Source: Piscirickettsiaceae bacterium
Lineage (GTDB): Bacteria > Pseudomonadota > Gammaproteobacteria > Nitrosococcales > Methylophagaceae
Direction of reading: 5' to 3'
DNA: 64,000 bases
Assembly: GCA_013215825.1 (NCBI GenBank)
Contig: JABSQN010000007.1
Span: 26,875-90,874, forward strand
Positions 8,717 to 18,531 of this stretch are shown one piece after another. Position 1 is the first letter of the stretch. Every line of letters starts with the position of its first letter. The position numbers were made by a program, and so were the translations under genes. The notes below the pieces were generated by a model that saw only the letters and a list, made by a program, of their open reading frames with translations, did no database searches and was not told the DNA's origin.

Positions 8717-10378
8717 ATGCAGTTACGGCAACTCTTTCGCCTAATTCAAATCAATCATGTGTTGGCAAAGCATCGCTTAGATGAGTTTATTCAAGCGACA
8801 CATTTATTGCGTCCGCTACGTTTTTTTAGCTATCTGTCACCTTATCGCTGGACACATTCTACCGATACACCACGTGCCGAACGGCTACGCTTAGCATTAG
8901 AAGAGCTTGGCCCTATTTTTGTTAAATTTGGTCAGATATTATCAACCCGTCGTGATCTATTACCCAATGATATTGCTGATTCACTGGCCTTATTACAAGA
9001 CAAGGTAACGCCATTTTCTAATGAAGAAGCCTTAGCGCTCATTCAACAAGCTTATGGTGAACAGCCATTAGAATCACTTTTTAAGCATATTGATAAACAG
9101 CCTCTTGCCTCAGCCTCCATCGCACAAGTGCATGCAGCAACATTGCTCGATGGTAGCGATGTCATTATTAAAGTGCTTCGCCCCAATATTAAACAACAAA
9201 TTCAACGCGATGTTGCCCTGCTCCAAACTCTTGCTAGTTTAGCGGAACGTTTTTGGGTCGATGGCAGACGCTTACGTCCCAAAGCCGTTGTTGCTGAACT
9301 CGAAAAGAATCTTTTTGATGAACTCGATATGATGCGTGAAGCCGCCTCAGCCTCACAACTACGTCGTAATTTTAAAGATTCAAACCTACTCTATGTCCCT
9401 GAAATAATTTGGCCTCTGACCAAAACAGATTTACTGGTACAAGAACGTATTTACGGCATTCCTATTGGTGATATTGCTCAATTAAAAGCCAATAAAGTTA
9501 ATCTGCAAAAACTGGCCGAAATCGGTGTGGAAATTTTCTTCACCCAAGCCTTTAAACATGGTTTCTTTCATGCCGATATGCACCCTGGCAATATCATGGT
9601 TGATATCGCCGATCCTGAAAACCCGCATTATATTGCCGTTGACTTCGGCATTATGGGTACTTTGTCCCCCAGCGATCAAAGCTATCTGGCAGATAACTTC
9701 CTCGCCTTTTTTAATAATGATTATCGTAAAGTTGCCGAATTGCATGTGCAATCTGGTTGGGTTCCTGCCGATACCCGTATTGAAGAATTTGAAGCCGCCA
9801 TTCGCAGTGTTTGTGAACCGATTTTTGCCAAACCCTTGAATGAAATTTCTTTTGGGCAAGTCTTATTACGTTTATTCCAAACGGCACGCCGCTTTAATAT
9901 GGAAGTGCAACCACAACTGGTTTTGCTGCAAAAGACATTACTTAATATAGAAGGTCTAGGTCGTCAGCTTTATCCTGAACTCGACTTATGGAAAACTGCC
10001 AAACCCATTTTAGAGCAATGGATGCAAGAGAAAATGGGCTGGCAAGCGGCATTGAATAATCTACAAAATGAAATACCTAATTGGGCCGAAACGTTACCCA
10101 AATTGCCTCGACTACTGCATGATCTTGGTCAACAAGCACAAGAAGGCAAGCTCAAGCTCCAATTATCATCCGATGATCTCAAACAACTTAAACAAGAAGT
10201 ACGAAAAGCAAGTTTTCGGAGTGCTGCGGCTATCAGTGGTGCTGCTTTTGTGATCGGTGCCGCAGTTATAAAAGGTTTAGATGGCTATACTCCATCAATG
10301 ATTGCAGGTATGCCTATGTTAAGTTGGTTCTTTGGACTATGGGGCGTTATCCTGCTCTATAGTAGCTTCAGCAAGTAA
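8717..10378 (+). CDS. ubiB: Ubiquinone biosynthesis protein UbiB (ABC1/ADCK-type atypical kinase/ATPase)
   Basis: UbiB is a membrane-bound atypical kinase-like ATPase needed for ubiquinone synthesis. The product is 553 aa, near the usual 546. The diagnostic KxGQ motif is K70-FGQ73, the Ala-rich nucleotide loop is LASASIAQVHA at 130-140, the catalytic-loop Asp is D287 in HADMHPGN, and the metal-binding Asp is D309 in VDFG. Two hydrophobic segments at about 505-550 form the C-terminal membrane anchor. It follows ubiJ after 6 bp. Confidence 0.97.
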   Translation: MQLRQLFRLIQINHVLAKHRLDEFIQATHLLRPLRFFSYLSPYRWTHSTDTPRAERLRLALEELGPIFVKFGQILSTRRDLLPNDIADSLALLQDKVTPFSNEEALALIQQAYGEQPLESLFKHIDKQPLASASIAQVHAATLLDGSDVIIKVLRPNIKQQIQRDVALLQTLASLAERFWVDGRRLRPKAVVAELEKNLFDELDMMREAASASQLRRNFKDSNLLYVPEIIWPLTKTDLLVQERIYGIPIGDIAQLKANKVNLQKLAEIGVEIFFTQAFKHGFFHADMHPGNIMVDIADPENPHYIAVDFGIMGTLSPSDQSYLADNFLAFFNNDYRKVAELHVQSGWVPADTRIEEFEAAIRSVCEPIFAKPLNEISFGQVLLRLFQTARRFNMEVQPQLVLLQKTLLNIEGLGRQLYPELDLWKTAKPILEQWMQEKMGWQAALNNLQNEIPNWAETLPKLPRLLHDLGQQAQEGKLKLQLSSDDLKQLKQEVRKASFRSAAAISGAAFVIGAAVIKGLDGYTPSMIAGMPMLSWFFGLWGVILLYSSFSK

Positions 10379-10396
10379 ACCTAAGGGTTATATTTA

Positions 10397-11230
10397 ATGT
10401 CATTAGAAATTAGCCAATTATTTGACCAAATTGATAACGTGCCTCACGTTCCTGAAGTGGTTAAAAAACTATTATCTCAAGTGAACGACCCTGCTATTGA
10501 TATTACTGCTATTGCCGCTAATATTGAGCAAGAACAAAGCCTTTCATTAAAAATATTGCGTGCCGTAAACTCCTCTTACTACGCATTACCACGAAAAGTG
10601 GGCTCCATTAATCAAGCGCTTGTTATTCTCGGTATGGATGAGCTAAAAAAACTTATTCTTGTTGCTAGTCTCATCAATGCTATTCCCGATATTCCAGGAC
10701 TTGATATAGAAGATTTTTGGATCGACAACTTCCGCACAGCAACGTATGCCAAATGGATAGCCGAAAAAGCAAAGATTGAATTTAGTGATATGATCTTCAC
10801 TGCTGGCTTAATTAATAGCTTAGGTAATATTCTCATTCACCTTGCTGATTCTGATACGGCTGAAGATATTATGCAATTAATAGACGGTGGACTCCTACGT
10901 CCTGAGGCCGAGCGACAATATTTAGGTTTTACTAGCCAAGAAGCTTGTGCAACACTCTGTCGTCTATGGCATTTTTCTGAAGACTTAATAGATACCGTGG
11001 CTAAATCAGGTGACCCTCTTAACTTTGAGCAAACATCATTACCAGCCTGTGCTGTCTTTATTGCTAAATATATCAGTGAATCAAATTACAACAGAAAAAC
11101 AGATGAAGAAAGGCTCGCATTCTTTCCAAAGAAAGAATGGAGAAAGATCGGACTCAATGAACAAGATATTGCTGAAAATATGACAACTATTCTTGAACTG
11201 GAAACAGGTCTTGAAGGATTGTTAGATTAA
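10397..11230 (+). CDS. HDOD domain signalling protein
   Basis: A 277 aa cytoplasmic protein built on one HDOD domain (about residues 10-205), an HD-related domain of regulatory proteins that lack clear catalytic residues. Landmarks are the N-terminal LPxVP-like stretch (NVPHVPEVVKKLL), the helix LSLKILRAVNSSYY, and INQALVILGMDELKKLIL. No GGDEF, EAL or receiver domain is attached. It lies 18 bp after ubiB and 32 bp before djlA. HDOD proteins often act in motility or second-messenger control; this one's target is unknown. Confidence 0.82.
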   Translation: MSLEISQLFDQIDNVPHVPEVVKKLLSQVNDPAIDITAIAANIEQEQSLSLKILRAVNSSYYALPRKVGSINQALVILGMDELKKLILVASLINAIPDIPGLDIEDFWIDNFRTATYAKWIAEKAKIEFSDMIFTAGLINSLGNILIHLADSDTAEDIMQLIDGGLLRPEAERQYLGFTSQEACATLCRLWHFSEDLIDTVAKSGDPLNFEQTSLPACAVFIAKYISESNYNRKTDEERLAFFPKKEWRKIGLNEQDIAENMTTILELETGLEGLLD

Positions 11231-11262
11231 CTAACTTTTTATATAAAGAAAATTTTAACACT

Positions 11263-12039
11263 ATGTATAAATATATCCTTGCCTTCGCTGGCTACTACTT
11301 TTTAGGCTTCTTCGGTGCCTTTATTGGCTATTTATTTGGTAGCAGTATTGATCGCGCTAAAGATTATGGCATAGGCGGCATCAACCCGCTTGGCAATGCT
11401 CACCGCCAAGAAGTATTCCTTGAAACCGTCTTTGTATTAATGGGCAACCTCGCCAAAGCCGATGGCCATATTTCAAAAAATGAAATCAACCATGTTGAAG
11501 CATTAATGCAGAAAATGGGCATGGCATCGGAGCATCGAAAAATAGCCATCGAACAATTCAAGCGTGGTTCGGCCTCAGACTTTAATACTGATTCAGCCCT
11601 AGATCAATTTATGGCAACCTGTGGTAGCACGCTTAACTTAAAGCAAGTGTTATTGATGTATTTGATGGTAATGGCACTGGCAGATGGCAAACTAGATCCT
11701 GCCGAACAAGATCTACTTGAACATATCTCCATTCGTCTCGGTTACAGTCGTGCACAATTTAATCAAATGCTCGAAATGGTGCTTAATCAATCCCATTTCT
11801 CTGGTGGCCAAGCACATTCTGCTTCAGCATTAGAAGATGCCTACAAAGCACTAGGAGTTACTAAAGATAATACCGACCAAGAAATTAAACGTGCCTACCG
11901 AAAATTAATCAGTCAATATCATCCTGACAAACTGATCGGACAGGGATTGCCAGAAGATATGATTGCCGTTGCCACCGAGCAAGCAAAAGAAATTCAGGTA
12001 GCTTATGATTTGATTAAGAAACAGCGCCAAAGTGAGTGA
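11263..12039 (+). CDS. djlA: Co-chaperone DjlA-like (TerB-like domain plus C-terminal J domain)
   Basis: DjlA is a membrane-anchored J-domain co-chaperone of DnaK. The 258 aa product has one N-terminal membrane segment (residues about 5-28, Gly-rich), a TerB-like helical domain at about 50-165, and a C-terminal J domain at about 190-255 with the HPD tripeptide in YHPDKL. This matches the DjlA order of domains. It is the last gene of the plus-strand run and faces fhs tail to tail with only 10 bp between, so no separate terminator is visible. Confidence 0.9.
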   Translation: MYKYILAFAGYYFLGFFGAFIGYLFGSSIDRAKDYGIGGINPLGNAHRQEVFLETVFVLMGNLAKADGHISKNEINHVEALMQKMGMASEHRKIAIEQFKRGSASDFNTDSALDQFMATCGSTLNLKQVLLMYLMVMALADGKLDPAEQDLLEHISIRLGYSRAQFNQMLEMVLNQSHFSGGQAHSASALEDAYKALGVTKDNTDQEIKRAYRKLISQYHPDKLIGQGLPEDMIAVATEQAKEIQVAYDLIKKQRQSE

Positions 12040-12049
12040 GTTCTAAATA

Positions 12050-13720
12050 TTAAAACAAGCCGCTAATTTCGCCAGCATCACTAATATCAATTCGCTCAGC
12101 GGCCGGTATTTTAGGCAAACCGGGCATGGTCATAATATCACCACATAAGACAACAATGAATTCTGCACCGCGTGATAAACGTACATCACGAACGGTGATG
12201 GTGTGACCGGATACAGCACCAAGCAAACGGGCATCACCACTAAATGAATAGGGTGTTTTTGCCATACATACTGGTACATGGCTATGAGTTTCACTAAATT
12301 TTTCGAGTTTGGCTAAGACTTTGTTATCAATTGCCACGTCTTTAGCGCCATATATTTTTGTCGCTACCGCAGTAATTTTGTCTAATAACGGTTCATCGTC
12401 TTGATAAAGGAAGCGGCATTCAGCATGTGATTCATCCAACATTGTCACAACGGCTTGCGCTAAGTCTTCGGCACCCGCGCCACCTTCTGCCCAATGTTTG
12501 GCAACAATGGCTTTGGCTCCAAAAGATTCAACGGTTGTTTTGATTAAGTTAATTTCCGCATCGCTATCTTGCTCAAAATGGTTAATAGCGACAATACACG
12601 GCAGACCAAACTGATCTTGCATATTGCTTAGGTGGCGTTTTAAGTTTTCCATGCCTTTTTCTAGCGCGGACAAATCTTCATTTGCCAGCTCTTTAATATT
12701 AAGTCCACCATGATATTTAAGCGCCTTAACCGTTGCCACAATCACTGCTATATCAGGTTTAATATCTGATTTTCGGCATTTAATATCAATAAATTTTTCA
12801 GCGCCCAAATCGGCACCGAAGCCCGCTTCTGTGACCACATAATCAGTCAGTTTAAGCGCCATTTTGGTGGCAATAACGGAGTTACATCCATGAGCAATAT
12901 TGGCAAAAGGTCCACCATGTACAAAGGCAGGATTATTCTCTAGGGTTTGTACTAAATTCGGTTTTAAGGCTTCTTTTAATAAGGCTGACATTGCACCTTG
13001 GGCATTCAAGTCTTTGGCTAGTCTGGCCGTACCATCGAGTGAATAACCAATTTGGATATTGGCCAACCGTTGTTTCAATTCTTTAAGGGTGTTAGATAAG
13101 CAGAATATCGCCATCACTTCCGAGGCCACCACAATATCAAAGCCATCTTCACGCGGAAAGCCATTTGCCGCCCCGCCCAAACCAACATTGATTTGGCGTA
13201 GCGCCCGATCATTCATATCCATCACGCGTCCCCACGTAATTTTACGAACATCTAAATCCAAAGCATTACCGTGATGAATATGGTTATCAATCATTGCTGA
13301 CAATAGATTATGTGCCGCGGCGATGGCATGTAAATCACCGGTAAAATGAAGGTTAATATCTTCCATCGGTACAACTTGAGCATAACCACCACCTGCCGCG
13401 CCGCCTTTCATACCAAAGCAAGGCCCCATCGAAGGCTCACGCACACACACCATTGATTTTTTACCAATGCGATTTAAAGCATCACTTAAACCAATCGTCG
13501 TTGTCGTTTTACCTTCTCCAGCAGGAGTTGGGCTAACCGCGGTGACAAGAATCAACTTACCATCGGGCTTGTCAGCCAAGTCATTCATCACATCTAATGA
13601 GATTTTAGCCTTGTAATGACCATAAGGATCCAGCTGAAGAGGATCTAAGCCTAAACGCGACTGAGCCAATGGAATAATTTGTTCCATTCTAGCTTGCTGT
13701 GCGATTTCGATATCTGACAT
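12050..13720 (-). CDS. fhs: Formate--tetrahydrofolate ligase
   Basis: Fhs makes 10-formyl-tetrahydrofolate from formate, ATP and THF, feeding one-carbon metabolism. The ATG at 13718-13720 with GGA 7 nt upstream gives 556 aa; a TTG four codons upstream is less likely. The ATP-binding loop TPAGEGKT (residues 65-72) and the family sequence [19 protein letters not shown] are present. It lies alone between djlA and a repeat element. An E. coli-like organism lacks this gene, so it hints at formate or methyl-group use, consistent with the SAM-cycle genes at 39-42 kb. Confidence 0.96.
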   Translation of the reverse strand: MSDIEIAQQARMEQIIPLAQSRLGLDPLQLDPYGHYKAKISLDVMNDLADKPDGKLILVTAVSPTPAGEGKTTTTIGLSDALNRIGKKSMVCVREPSMGPCFGMKGGAAGGGYAQVVPMEDINLHFTGDLHAIAAAHNLLSAMIDNHIHHGNALDLDVRKITWGRVMDMNDRALRQINVGLGGAANGFPREDGFDIVVASEVMAIFCLSNTLKELKQRLANIQIGYSLDGTARLAKDLNAQGAMSALLKEALKPNLVQTLENNPAFVHGGPFANIAHGCNSVIATKMALKLTDYVVTEAGFGADLGAEKFIDIKCRKSDIKPDIAVIVATVKALKYHGGLNIKELANEDLSALEKGMENLKRHLSNMQDQFGLPCIVAINHFEQDSDAEINLIKTTVESFGAKAIVAKHWAEGGAGAEDLAQAVVTMLDESHAECRFLYQDDEPLLDKITAVATKIYGAKDVAIDNKVLAKLEKFSETHSHVPVCMAKTPYSFSGDARLLGAVSGHTITVRDVRLSRGAEFIVVLCGDIMTMPGLPKIPAAERIDISDAGEISGLF

Positions 13721-13790
13721 ATTTATTTCCAAGCGGATAGATTGGGAGAATTATACCCAAACTACTTGAAGATGCAGAAAATAATTTATC

Positions 13791-13868
13791 GTCATCCTCG
13801 CAAATGCGGGGTTCTATGGGCAGTGAATCGTATCACGGTCGTTGGATTCCCGCTTAGGTGGGAATGAC
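13791..13868. repeat. REP/BIME-like imperfect palindromic repeat, copy 1
   Basis: A 78 bp element bounded by GTCAT and ATGAC, made of two GC-rich hairpins (one around GCAAATGC, one around TTCCCGCTTAGGTGGGAA) joined by ATGGGCAGTGAAT. The same element recurs at 41705-41782 in the opposite orientation with the same length and about 70% identity by eye. The left flank TATACCCAAACTACTTGAAGATGCAG is reminiscent of tails on dispersed repeats of marine gammaproteobacteria. It lies in the 199 bp gap between the fhs start and the ubiX stop. Confidence 0.75.
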
Positions 13869-13919
13869 ACTTTCCGGGTGCAGGTGATGCATAAGATTTA
13901 CCTTATAATTAAGATCATT

Positions 13920-14528
13920 TTATTCCCCCCAGATAGGCTGGAGATTATGCTCAATTTTGGCTTGGTCTAAAATACGCGCGACCACGAAATCAACAATTTC
14001 TGATATCTGTGTTGGTTTGAAATAAAAGCCAGGATTCGGTGGCAAAATACATACGCCTAACCGTGCCAGCTTAAGCATGTTTTCTAAATGTATCGCCGAA
14101 TATGGGGTTTCACGCGGTACTAATATCAATTTACGATCTTCTTTAATCATCACATCAGCGGCGCGATTGATAAGATTATCACTACTGCCAACGGCGATTG
14201 AAGAAAGCGTTCCCATGGTGCAAGGACAAACAATCATCGTGCCGACTTTATGTGAGCCACTGGCAAGGGGCGAACTCCATTGTTGTTCACCATATACTTT
14301 TAAGTGCTCTGGGTCACAGTCAAATTCTGCGACCAACATTTTATGCACATCACTAGCTCTTGCTGGTAATTTCCAATCAAGTTCATCGGAAAATACAATG
14401 CGGGCGGCGGCTGAGATCATCAAATGAACGGTAATGCCCTGCCCTAATAATACCTTAAGCAATCGTTGGCTATAAGGCGCGCCGGAAGCCCCCGTCAGCG
14501 CTAATGCTATTTGTGTGTTATCTGTCAT
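13920..14528 (-). CDS. ubiX: Flavin prenyltransferase UbiX
   Basis: UbiX prenylates FMN to make the cofactor of the decarboxylase UbiD in ubiquinone synthesis. From the ATG at 14526-14528 (MTDNTQIALALTGASGAPYS) it is 202 aa. The N-terminal FMN-binding GASGAPY, the CPCTMGTLSSIAVG segment and VPRETPYSAIHLENML are family hallmarks. The ATG overlaps the mpl stop as ATGA. No ubiD is in the window. Confidence 0.95.
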   Translation of the reverse strand: MTDNTQIALALTGASGAPYSQRLLKVLLGQGITVHLMISAAARIVFSDELDWKLPARASDVHKMLVAEFDCDPEHLKVYGEQQWSSPLASGSHKVGTMIVCPCTMGTLSSIAVGSSDNLINRAADVMIKEDRKLILVPRETPYSAIHLENMLKLARLGVCILPPNPGFYFKPTQISEIVDFVVARILDQAKIEHNLQPIWGE

Positions 14529-15883
14529 CGTTGAGCCAATGCGGTTAATAATTTTTGATGAATACAACCAAAGCCACCATTGCTCATAATTAACACTTCA
14601 TCGCCTGATTTTGCTTCGGCGCATACAGTGTCAATAATCGCTTCAATACTAGTTTCAATCACTGCCTTTTCGCCCAGTTGTTGCTGAATATCGCTGAGAG
14701 ATAAACCCACGCCGGCTTCTTCTAATAAGATAACTTGATCAGCCACCTGTAGTGATTCGGCTAAGGTTTGTTGATGCACACCCATTTTCATGGTGTTGGA
14801 TCGAGGTTCTAGGATAGCAATCAATTTTCGATCACCTATATTTGCTCTTAAACCCTTTAATGTCGCAGTAATCGCAGTGGGATGGTGAGCAAAATCATCA
14901 TACACTTTGATACCTTGTTCTTCGCCTCGTAATTCCATGCGGCGTTTGATACCTTTAAAGTGGCTGAGTGCTTCACAGGCTTGTACAATCGTTACCCCTA
15001 CATGACGAGCGGCGGCAATGGCCGCTAAAGCATTGCTAACATTATGATGGCCTAACATTGACCATATCACCGAGCCACAATGTTCACCCTCTAGTGACAC
15101 ATCAAATTGACTACCATCATCGGTAACATTGCTTGCTCGTAATTGACCACTATCAATGCCGATTGTTTGTTGCGGAGTCCAACAGCCCATGCGAAGTACA
15201 TCATCTACCGCTTCATCATGTGACGGCGTTATCAATAAACCCTCTGATGGTACGGTGCGAACTAAATGATGGAATTGTTTTTGTATGGCGGCTAAATCAT
15301 CAAAGATGTCAGCATGATCAAATTCGAGATTATTGATCACCAAAGTCCGCGGATGATAGTGAACAAACTTAGAGCGTTTATCAAAAAAGGCGGTATCGTA
15401 TTCATCGGCTTCAATTACAAAGAAAGGTGTTTTACCTAAACGTGCTGTTTCGCCAAAATTAGCCGGTACGCCACCGATTAAGAAACCTGGTGCCATGCCT
15501 GCATCTTCTAATATCCAAGCAAGTAGGCTACTCGTTGTGGTTTTGCCATGGGTACCTGATACAGCCAATACCCATTTATCTTGCAATACATTTTCAGCCA
15601 ACCATTGCGGCCCTGAAATATAGGGAATACCTTTATTAAGCACGTATTCAACCGCAGGGTTACCGCGAGATAGGGCATTGCCCATTACCACTAAATCAGG
15701 CGCGGGATCTAAATGTTTGGCTAAATAGCCTTGTTGTAATTCAATGCCAGCGGCGGCAAGTTGGTCACTCATCGGTGGATAGACATTGGCATCAGAGCCT
15801 GACACTGTCATGCCTAGTTCACGAGCAAGTATGGCGACACCACCCATAAATGTGCCACAAATTCCTAAAATATGAATATGCAT
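14525..15883 (-). CDS. mpl: UDP-N-acetylmuramate:L-alanyl-gamma-D-glutamyl-meso-DAP ligase
   Basis: Mpl recycles murein tripeptide by ligating it to UDP-MurNAc in the cytoplasm. The product is 452 aa, typical length. It is a Mur ligase with an N-terminal Rossmann domain starting MHIHILGICGTFMGG, a P-loop SGTHGKTT at 109-116, the EADEYDTAFFDKRSKFVHY segment, and a C-terminal domain with EPRSNTMKMG. MurC is similar, but MHIHILGICGTFMG and the DKRSKFVHY stretch favour Mpl. It abuts the upstream membrane gene (TAA-ATG) and overlaps ubiX. Confidence 0.94.
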   Translation of the reverse strand: MHIHILGICGTFMGGVAILARELGMTVSGSDANVYPPMSDQLAAAGIELQQGYLAKHLDPAPDLVVMGNALSRGNPAVEYVLNKGIPYISGPQWLAENVLQDKWVLAVSGTHGKTTTSSLLAWILEDAGMAPGFLIGGVPANFGETARLGKTPFFVIEADEYDTAFFDKRSKFVHYHPRTLVINNLEFDHADIFDDLAAIQKQFHHLVRTVPSEGLLITPSHDEAVDDVLRMGCWTPQQTIGIDSGQLRASNVTDDGSQFDVSLEGEHCGSVIWSMLGHHNVSNALAAIAAARHVGVTIVQACEALSHFKGIKRRMELRGEEQGIKVYDDFAHHPTAITATLKGLRANIGDRKLIAILEPRSNTMKMGVHQQTLAESLQVADQVILLEEAGVGLSLSDIQQQLGEKAVIETSIEAIIDTVCAEAKSGDEVLIMSNGGFGCIHQKLLTALAQR

Positions 15884-16396
15884 TTAAGCAACTCCTGACA
15901 TGGCAAGCCCTGTGGCTACTATTGATAAGACGGTATAGGCAACGGTAATCATTGCCGCCGTACTGGATTTTATCTCCAGTGCATAACGAAAAATATGTGC
16001 TGTCACCATTAAACTCCAAAACATCAGCATAACCATGAATAATAATGCTATGCCATTCATTTGTTCTTGTTCCGCTGTGTGATAAAACCATGCCACAATC
16101 GGCATTCCGACAATCGCTAAACAACTCCCCGCGCCAGCCATTGCGGTTATTGTTTGCTGTGTTCTCGCTTGAAAGCCTCTTATTTTTAGCAATAAGCTTG
16201 TGACAATAATCATAACAAAAAGATCAGACAAACTGGTAGCCAGACTCACAGCCCAGTCTTCACTGATCCGCCCTATCAAAGTACCTAAGATGAAATAGAT
16301 GCTCACACTTATTTGTAATAAGAATTGTGACCCTGGCACATCTGCAGGCGTTGCTTTGAAGCGACAAATATCAATAAAACGTAAGATTATTTCCAT
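15884..16396 (-). CDS. Membrane protein of unknown function upstream of mpl
   Basis: A 170 aa integral membrane protein that I do not recognise. Five hydrophobic segments are visible at roughly residues 25-45, 50-70, 85-105, 113-133 and 143-167, with little soluble sequence. Its stop codon touches the mpl start codon, and mpl overlaps ubiX, so the three probably form one transcript. The pairing suggests a cell-envelope role, but this is only context. Confidence 0.7.
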   Translation of the reverse strand: MEIILRFIDICRFKATPADVPGSQFLLQISVSIYFILGTLIGRISEDWAVSLATSLSDLFVMIIVTSLLLKIRGFQARTQQTITAMAGAGSCLAIVGMPIVAWFYHTAEQEQMNGIALLFMVMLMFWSLMVTAHIFRYALEIKSSTAAMITVAYTVLSIVATGLAMSGVA

Positions 16397-16445
16397 GGGT
16401 GCATCATACCGTGTCAGCTCATGAACAACAAAAATTCAGACAATA

Positions 16446-16479
16446 AAAAACCCGATAGCGAACAAACTCTATCGGGTTT
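16446..16479 (-). terminator. Rho-independent terminator after the beta-propeller gene
   Basis: The arms AAACCCGATAG (16448-16458) and CTATCGGGTTT (16469-16479) pair perfectly over 11 bp with a 10 nt loop, followed on the minus strand by a T-run. It lies 25 bp past the stop of the 16504-17457 gene and upstream of the mpl operon start. Confidence 0.85.
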
Positions 16480-16503
16480 ATAGTCTGTATATAAAATCAG
16501 AAA

Positions 16504-17457
16504 CTAGTCATCAAGCGCTAAACCCCAAGGGAATTTACCTACTTCAATTTCCATTATTGATTTACTTGTTGCTGTATCAACCACAGATACGGTGTGACTG
16601 ACGCCATTTGCCGTATAAAGTGTTGAGCCATCACGACTTAACACCGCACCCCAAACACGCTTCCCTACATCAGCTGTTGAAATGATTTCTAATGTTTCAG
16701 CATCCAGAATAGCGACTTTTCCCGCACGGCCTGTTGTCATATAAATCACTTTATCATCAGGGCTTAATACTAATGCCATTGGTTTTGATTTTGGTAAATC
16801 AATCACCACTTTCTTAATGATTTTACGCTGTGCGATATCAATAATGGCTACTTCATTACCGATTTCACTACTAACATAAGCCAAGCTACCATCGCTGTTA
16901 AACGCTAAACCACGAGGGCGAGCTGCCACTAAGATATTGGCTACAATTTTATGATCGGCCGTATCAATAATATGCACTAAATTCATTGACTCGCTGGTGA
17001 CTAATACAACATCACCCGTTGGAGAAACGGCAACACCTTCTGGCTCCATGCCCACTTTTATTTCATGAATTATTTTGCCTGTTGTTGGGTTGATGACCGT
17101 CGCTTTCGCATCATCTTCATTAGAAAGATATAAATTACCATTTGGGTGAATATCAAATGTTTCAGGATCTTCACCGGCTTCTAATCGTCCAATTATTTTT
17201 AATGTAGCAACATCGACCATTGCAATCGCATTTTCTTCACTTATTGCCACATATAATATTTTGTGATCGGGTGATAATCCAATGCCGCGTGGACGGTCTC
17301 CGATCTCTAATGTTGTTTCTAATTTTCCCGTACGAGAATCAATAACACTCACCGTGTTACTTTTCTCATTGGTTACAAATAGGCGATAGGTAGGATCGGC
17401 CCAAACTGTTGCACTCATAAATACAAGTGACGAAAGTAGTAATTGTGTTAATTTCAT
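16504..17457 (-). CDS. YVTN-family beta-propeller protein associated with PQQ-dependent catabolism
   Basis: A 317 aa periplasmic protein with a signal peptide (MKLTQLLLSSLVFMSATVWA, cleavage before DPTYRL) followed by seven YVTN-type repeats of about 42 residues. Each repeat carries a pattern such as RPRGIGLSPDHKILYVA, VDVATLKIIGRLEAG. This matches the beta-propeller family usually found beside transport genes for PQQ-dependent alcohol oxidation. The next gene upstream is the matching ABC binding protein, 14 bp away. It may bind or scaffold a quinoprotein, but the ligand is not known. Confidence 0.8.
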   Translation of the reverse strand: MKLTQLLLSSLVFMSATVWADPTYRLFVTNEKSNTVSVIDSRTGKLETTLEIGDRPRGIGLSPDHKILYVAISEENAIAMVDVATLKIIGRLEAGEDPETFDIHPNGNLYLSNEDDAKATVINPTTGKIIHEIKVGMEPEGVAVSPTGDVVLVTSESMNLVHIIDTADHKIVANILVAARPRGLAFNSDGSLAYVSSEIGNEVAIIDIAQRKIIKKVVIDLPKSKPMALVLSPDDKVIYMTTGRAGKVAILDAETLEIISTADVGKRVWGAVLSRDGSTLYTANGVSHTVSVVDTATSKSIMEIEVGKFPWGLALDD

Positions 17458-17471
17458 TTTAAATATTTCCT

Positions 17472-18266
17472 TTACTTACACGTTTTTAAACCAAGACTAT
17501 CAAGACCACCTTTTGTACCACGTAATGGCGCTTCGGCAATAATCTTATCATTTTCAACCAGCAATACTAGCTGACGCAATTGTCCTGTGTCACGAAAAGT
17601 TGCACCTGCACCCTTTTGACCATCGAAGGTAAGATCATTCTTTAAATACTCAAGCATGACCGTCGCATCAGCACTTTGTGTTCGCGCCACTGTATCAGAC
17701 AGCATTTTTACAGCAGCCCAGCCAGCCCATGCATCGTCATCCATAATAACGCCAGATGCCTTGCTAAACCGACTATTCAGCTGACTTGCAGCAAACTTTC
17801 TAAAATCTTGATGCCAACCTTGGGCCTGCGCTTTCGAATCAGGATTTTTCTTTAACATCTGAGCCTTTGCATCTTGTTTCATCTGCTGACTTGCCGTAAT
17901 GTTTAATAGATTTGGCAAACAAGCACTTCGTAATGCATTGCTATCTGAGGTAATATTAAAAACAGCGACATTCTCAAACTGCTTAGACTGAGCAATTGAT
18001 AGAATGCGTTCAGCATCCATTGCTAACAATACCGCCGTTACTGACTCTAGTGTTTTTAGCTCATCTAATGTGACACTAACAACACTGTATTTTTGACCTA
18101 AGAACTCACCCTGAATATTAGCTTCATCAAGTCCTTGTTGCACTCCGAGCCAAGCACTTCCTTCAGTTGGTCCTACATAATGTAATTTAACATCCATTGT
18201 CTCCGCCACTGATAATTGACTGAGCAATATTGTCAGGGCAAACAATCCTAACTTCATCATATTCAT
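17472..18266 (-). CDS. ABC-type substrate-binding protein, PQQ-dependent alcohol dehydrogenase system type
   Basis: A periplasmic binding-protein-like product of 264 aa from the ATG at 18264-18266, chosen because GGAG lies 6 nt upstream. A signal peptide (MNMMKLGLFALTILLSQLSVAE) is followed by a type I binding-protein fold: VKLHYVGPTEGSAWLGVQQG near the N-terminus and GVIMDDDAWAGWAAVKML later, typical of the PQQ-linked family. Only the beta-propeller partner is present; no ABC permease, ATPase or quinoprotein dehydrogenase lies nearby. The family call is moderately sure, the substrate unknown. Confidence 0.72.
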   Translation of the reverse strand: MNMMKLGLFALTILLSQLSVAETMDVKLHYVGPTEGSAWLGVQQGLDEANIQGEFLGQKYSVVSVTLDELKTLESVTAVLLAMDAERILSIAQSKQFENVAVFNITSDSNALRSACLPNLLNITASQQMKQDAKAQMLKKNPDSKAQAQGWHQDFRKFAASQLNSRFSKASGVIMDDDAWAGWAAVKMLSDTVARTQSADATVMLEYLKNDLTFDGQKGAGATFRDTGQLRQLVLLVENDKIIAEAPLRGTKGGLDSLGLKTCK

Positions 18267-18531
18267 TTCATTCTCCACGCTATAAACTGAAACCAATAAT
18301 ACAGTATTTACTCCCTGTAATAATCAGGACTTTTTCCCAAAGAGCACAGGTTTTTTCCTGATATTTAGATGCTTTTCAATTAGAAAAGTTCACCGGCATA
18401 TTCTTATATGCCCGCTATCATTCAAGGTGCAGGTTTGTAATTGGGGTGGTCACGGGTATGATTTTCACAAATTCAAGATTTTCTTTAATTAGCCGCTATA
18501 AATTACATTGAATAGAAATGCTGACAAAAAA

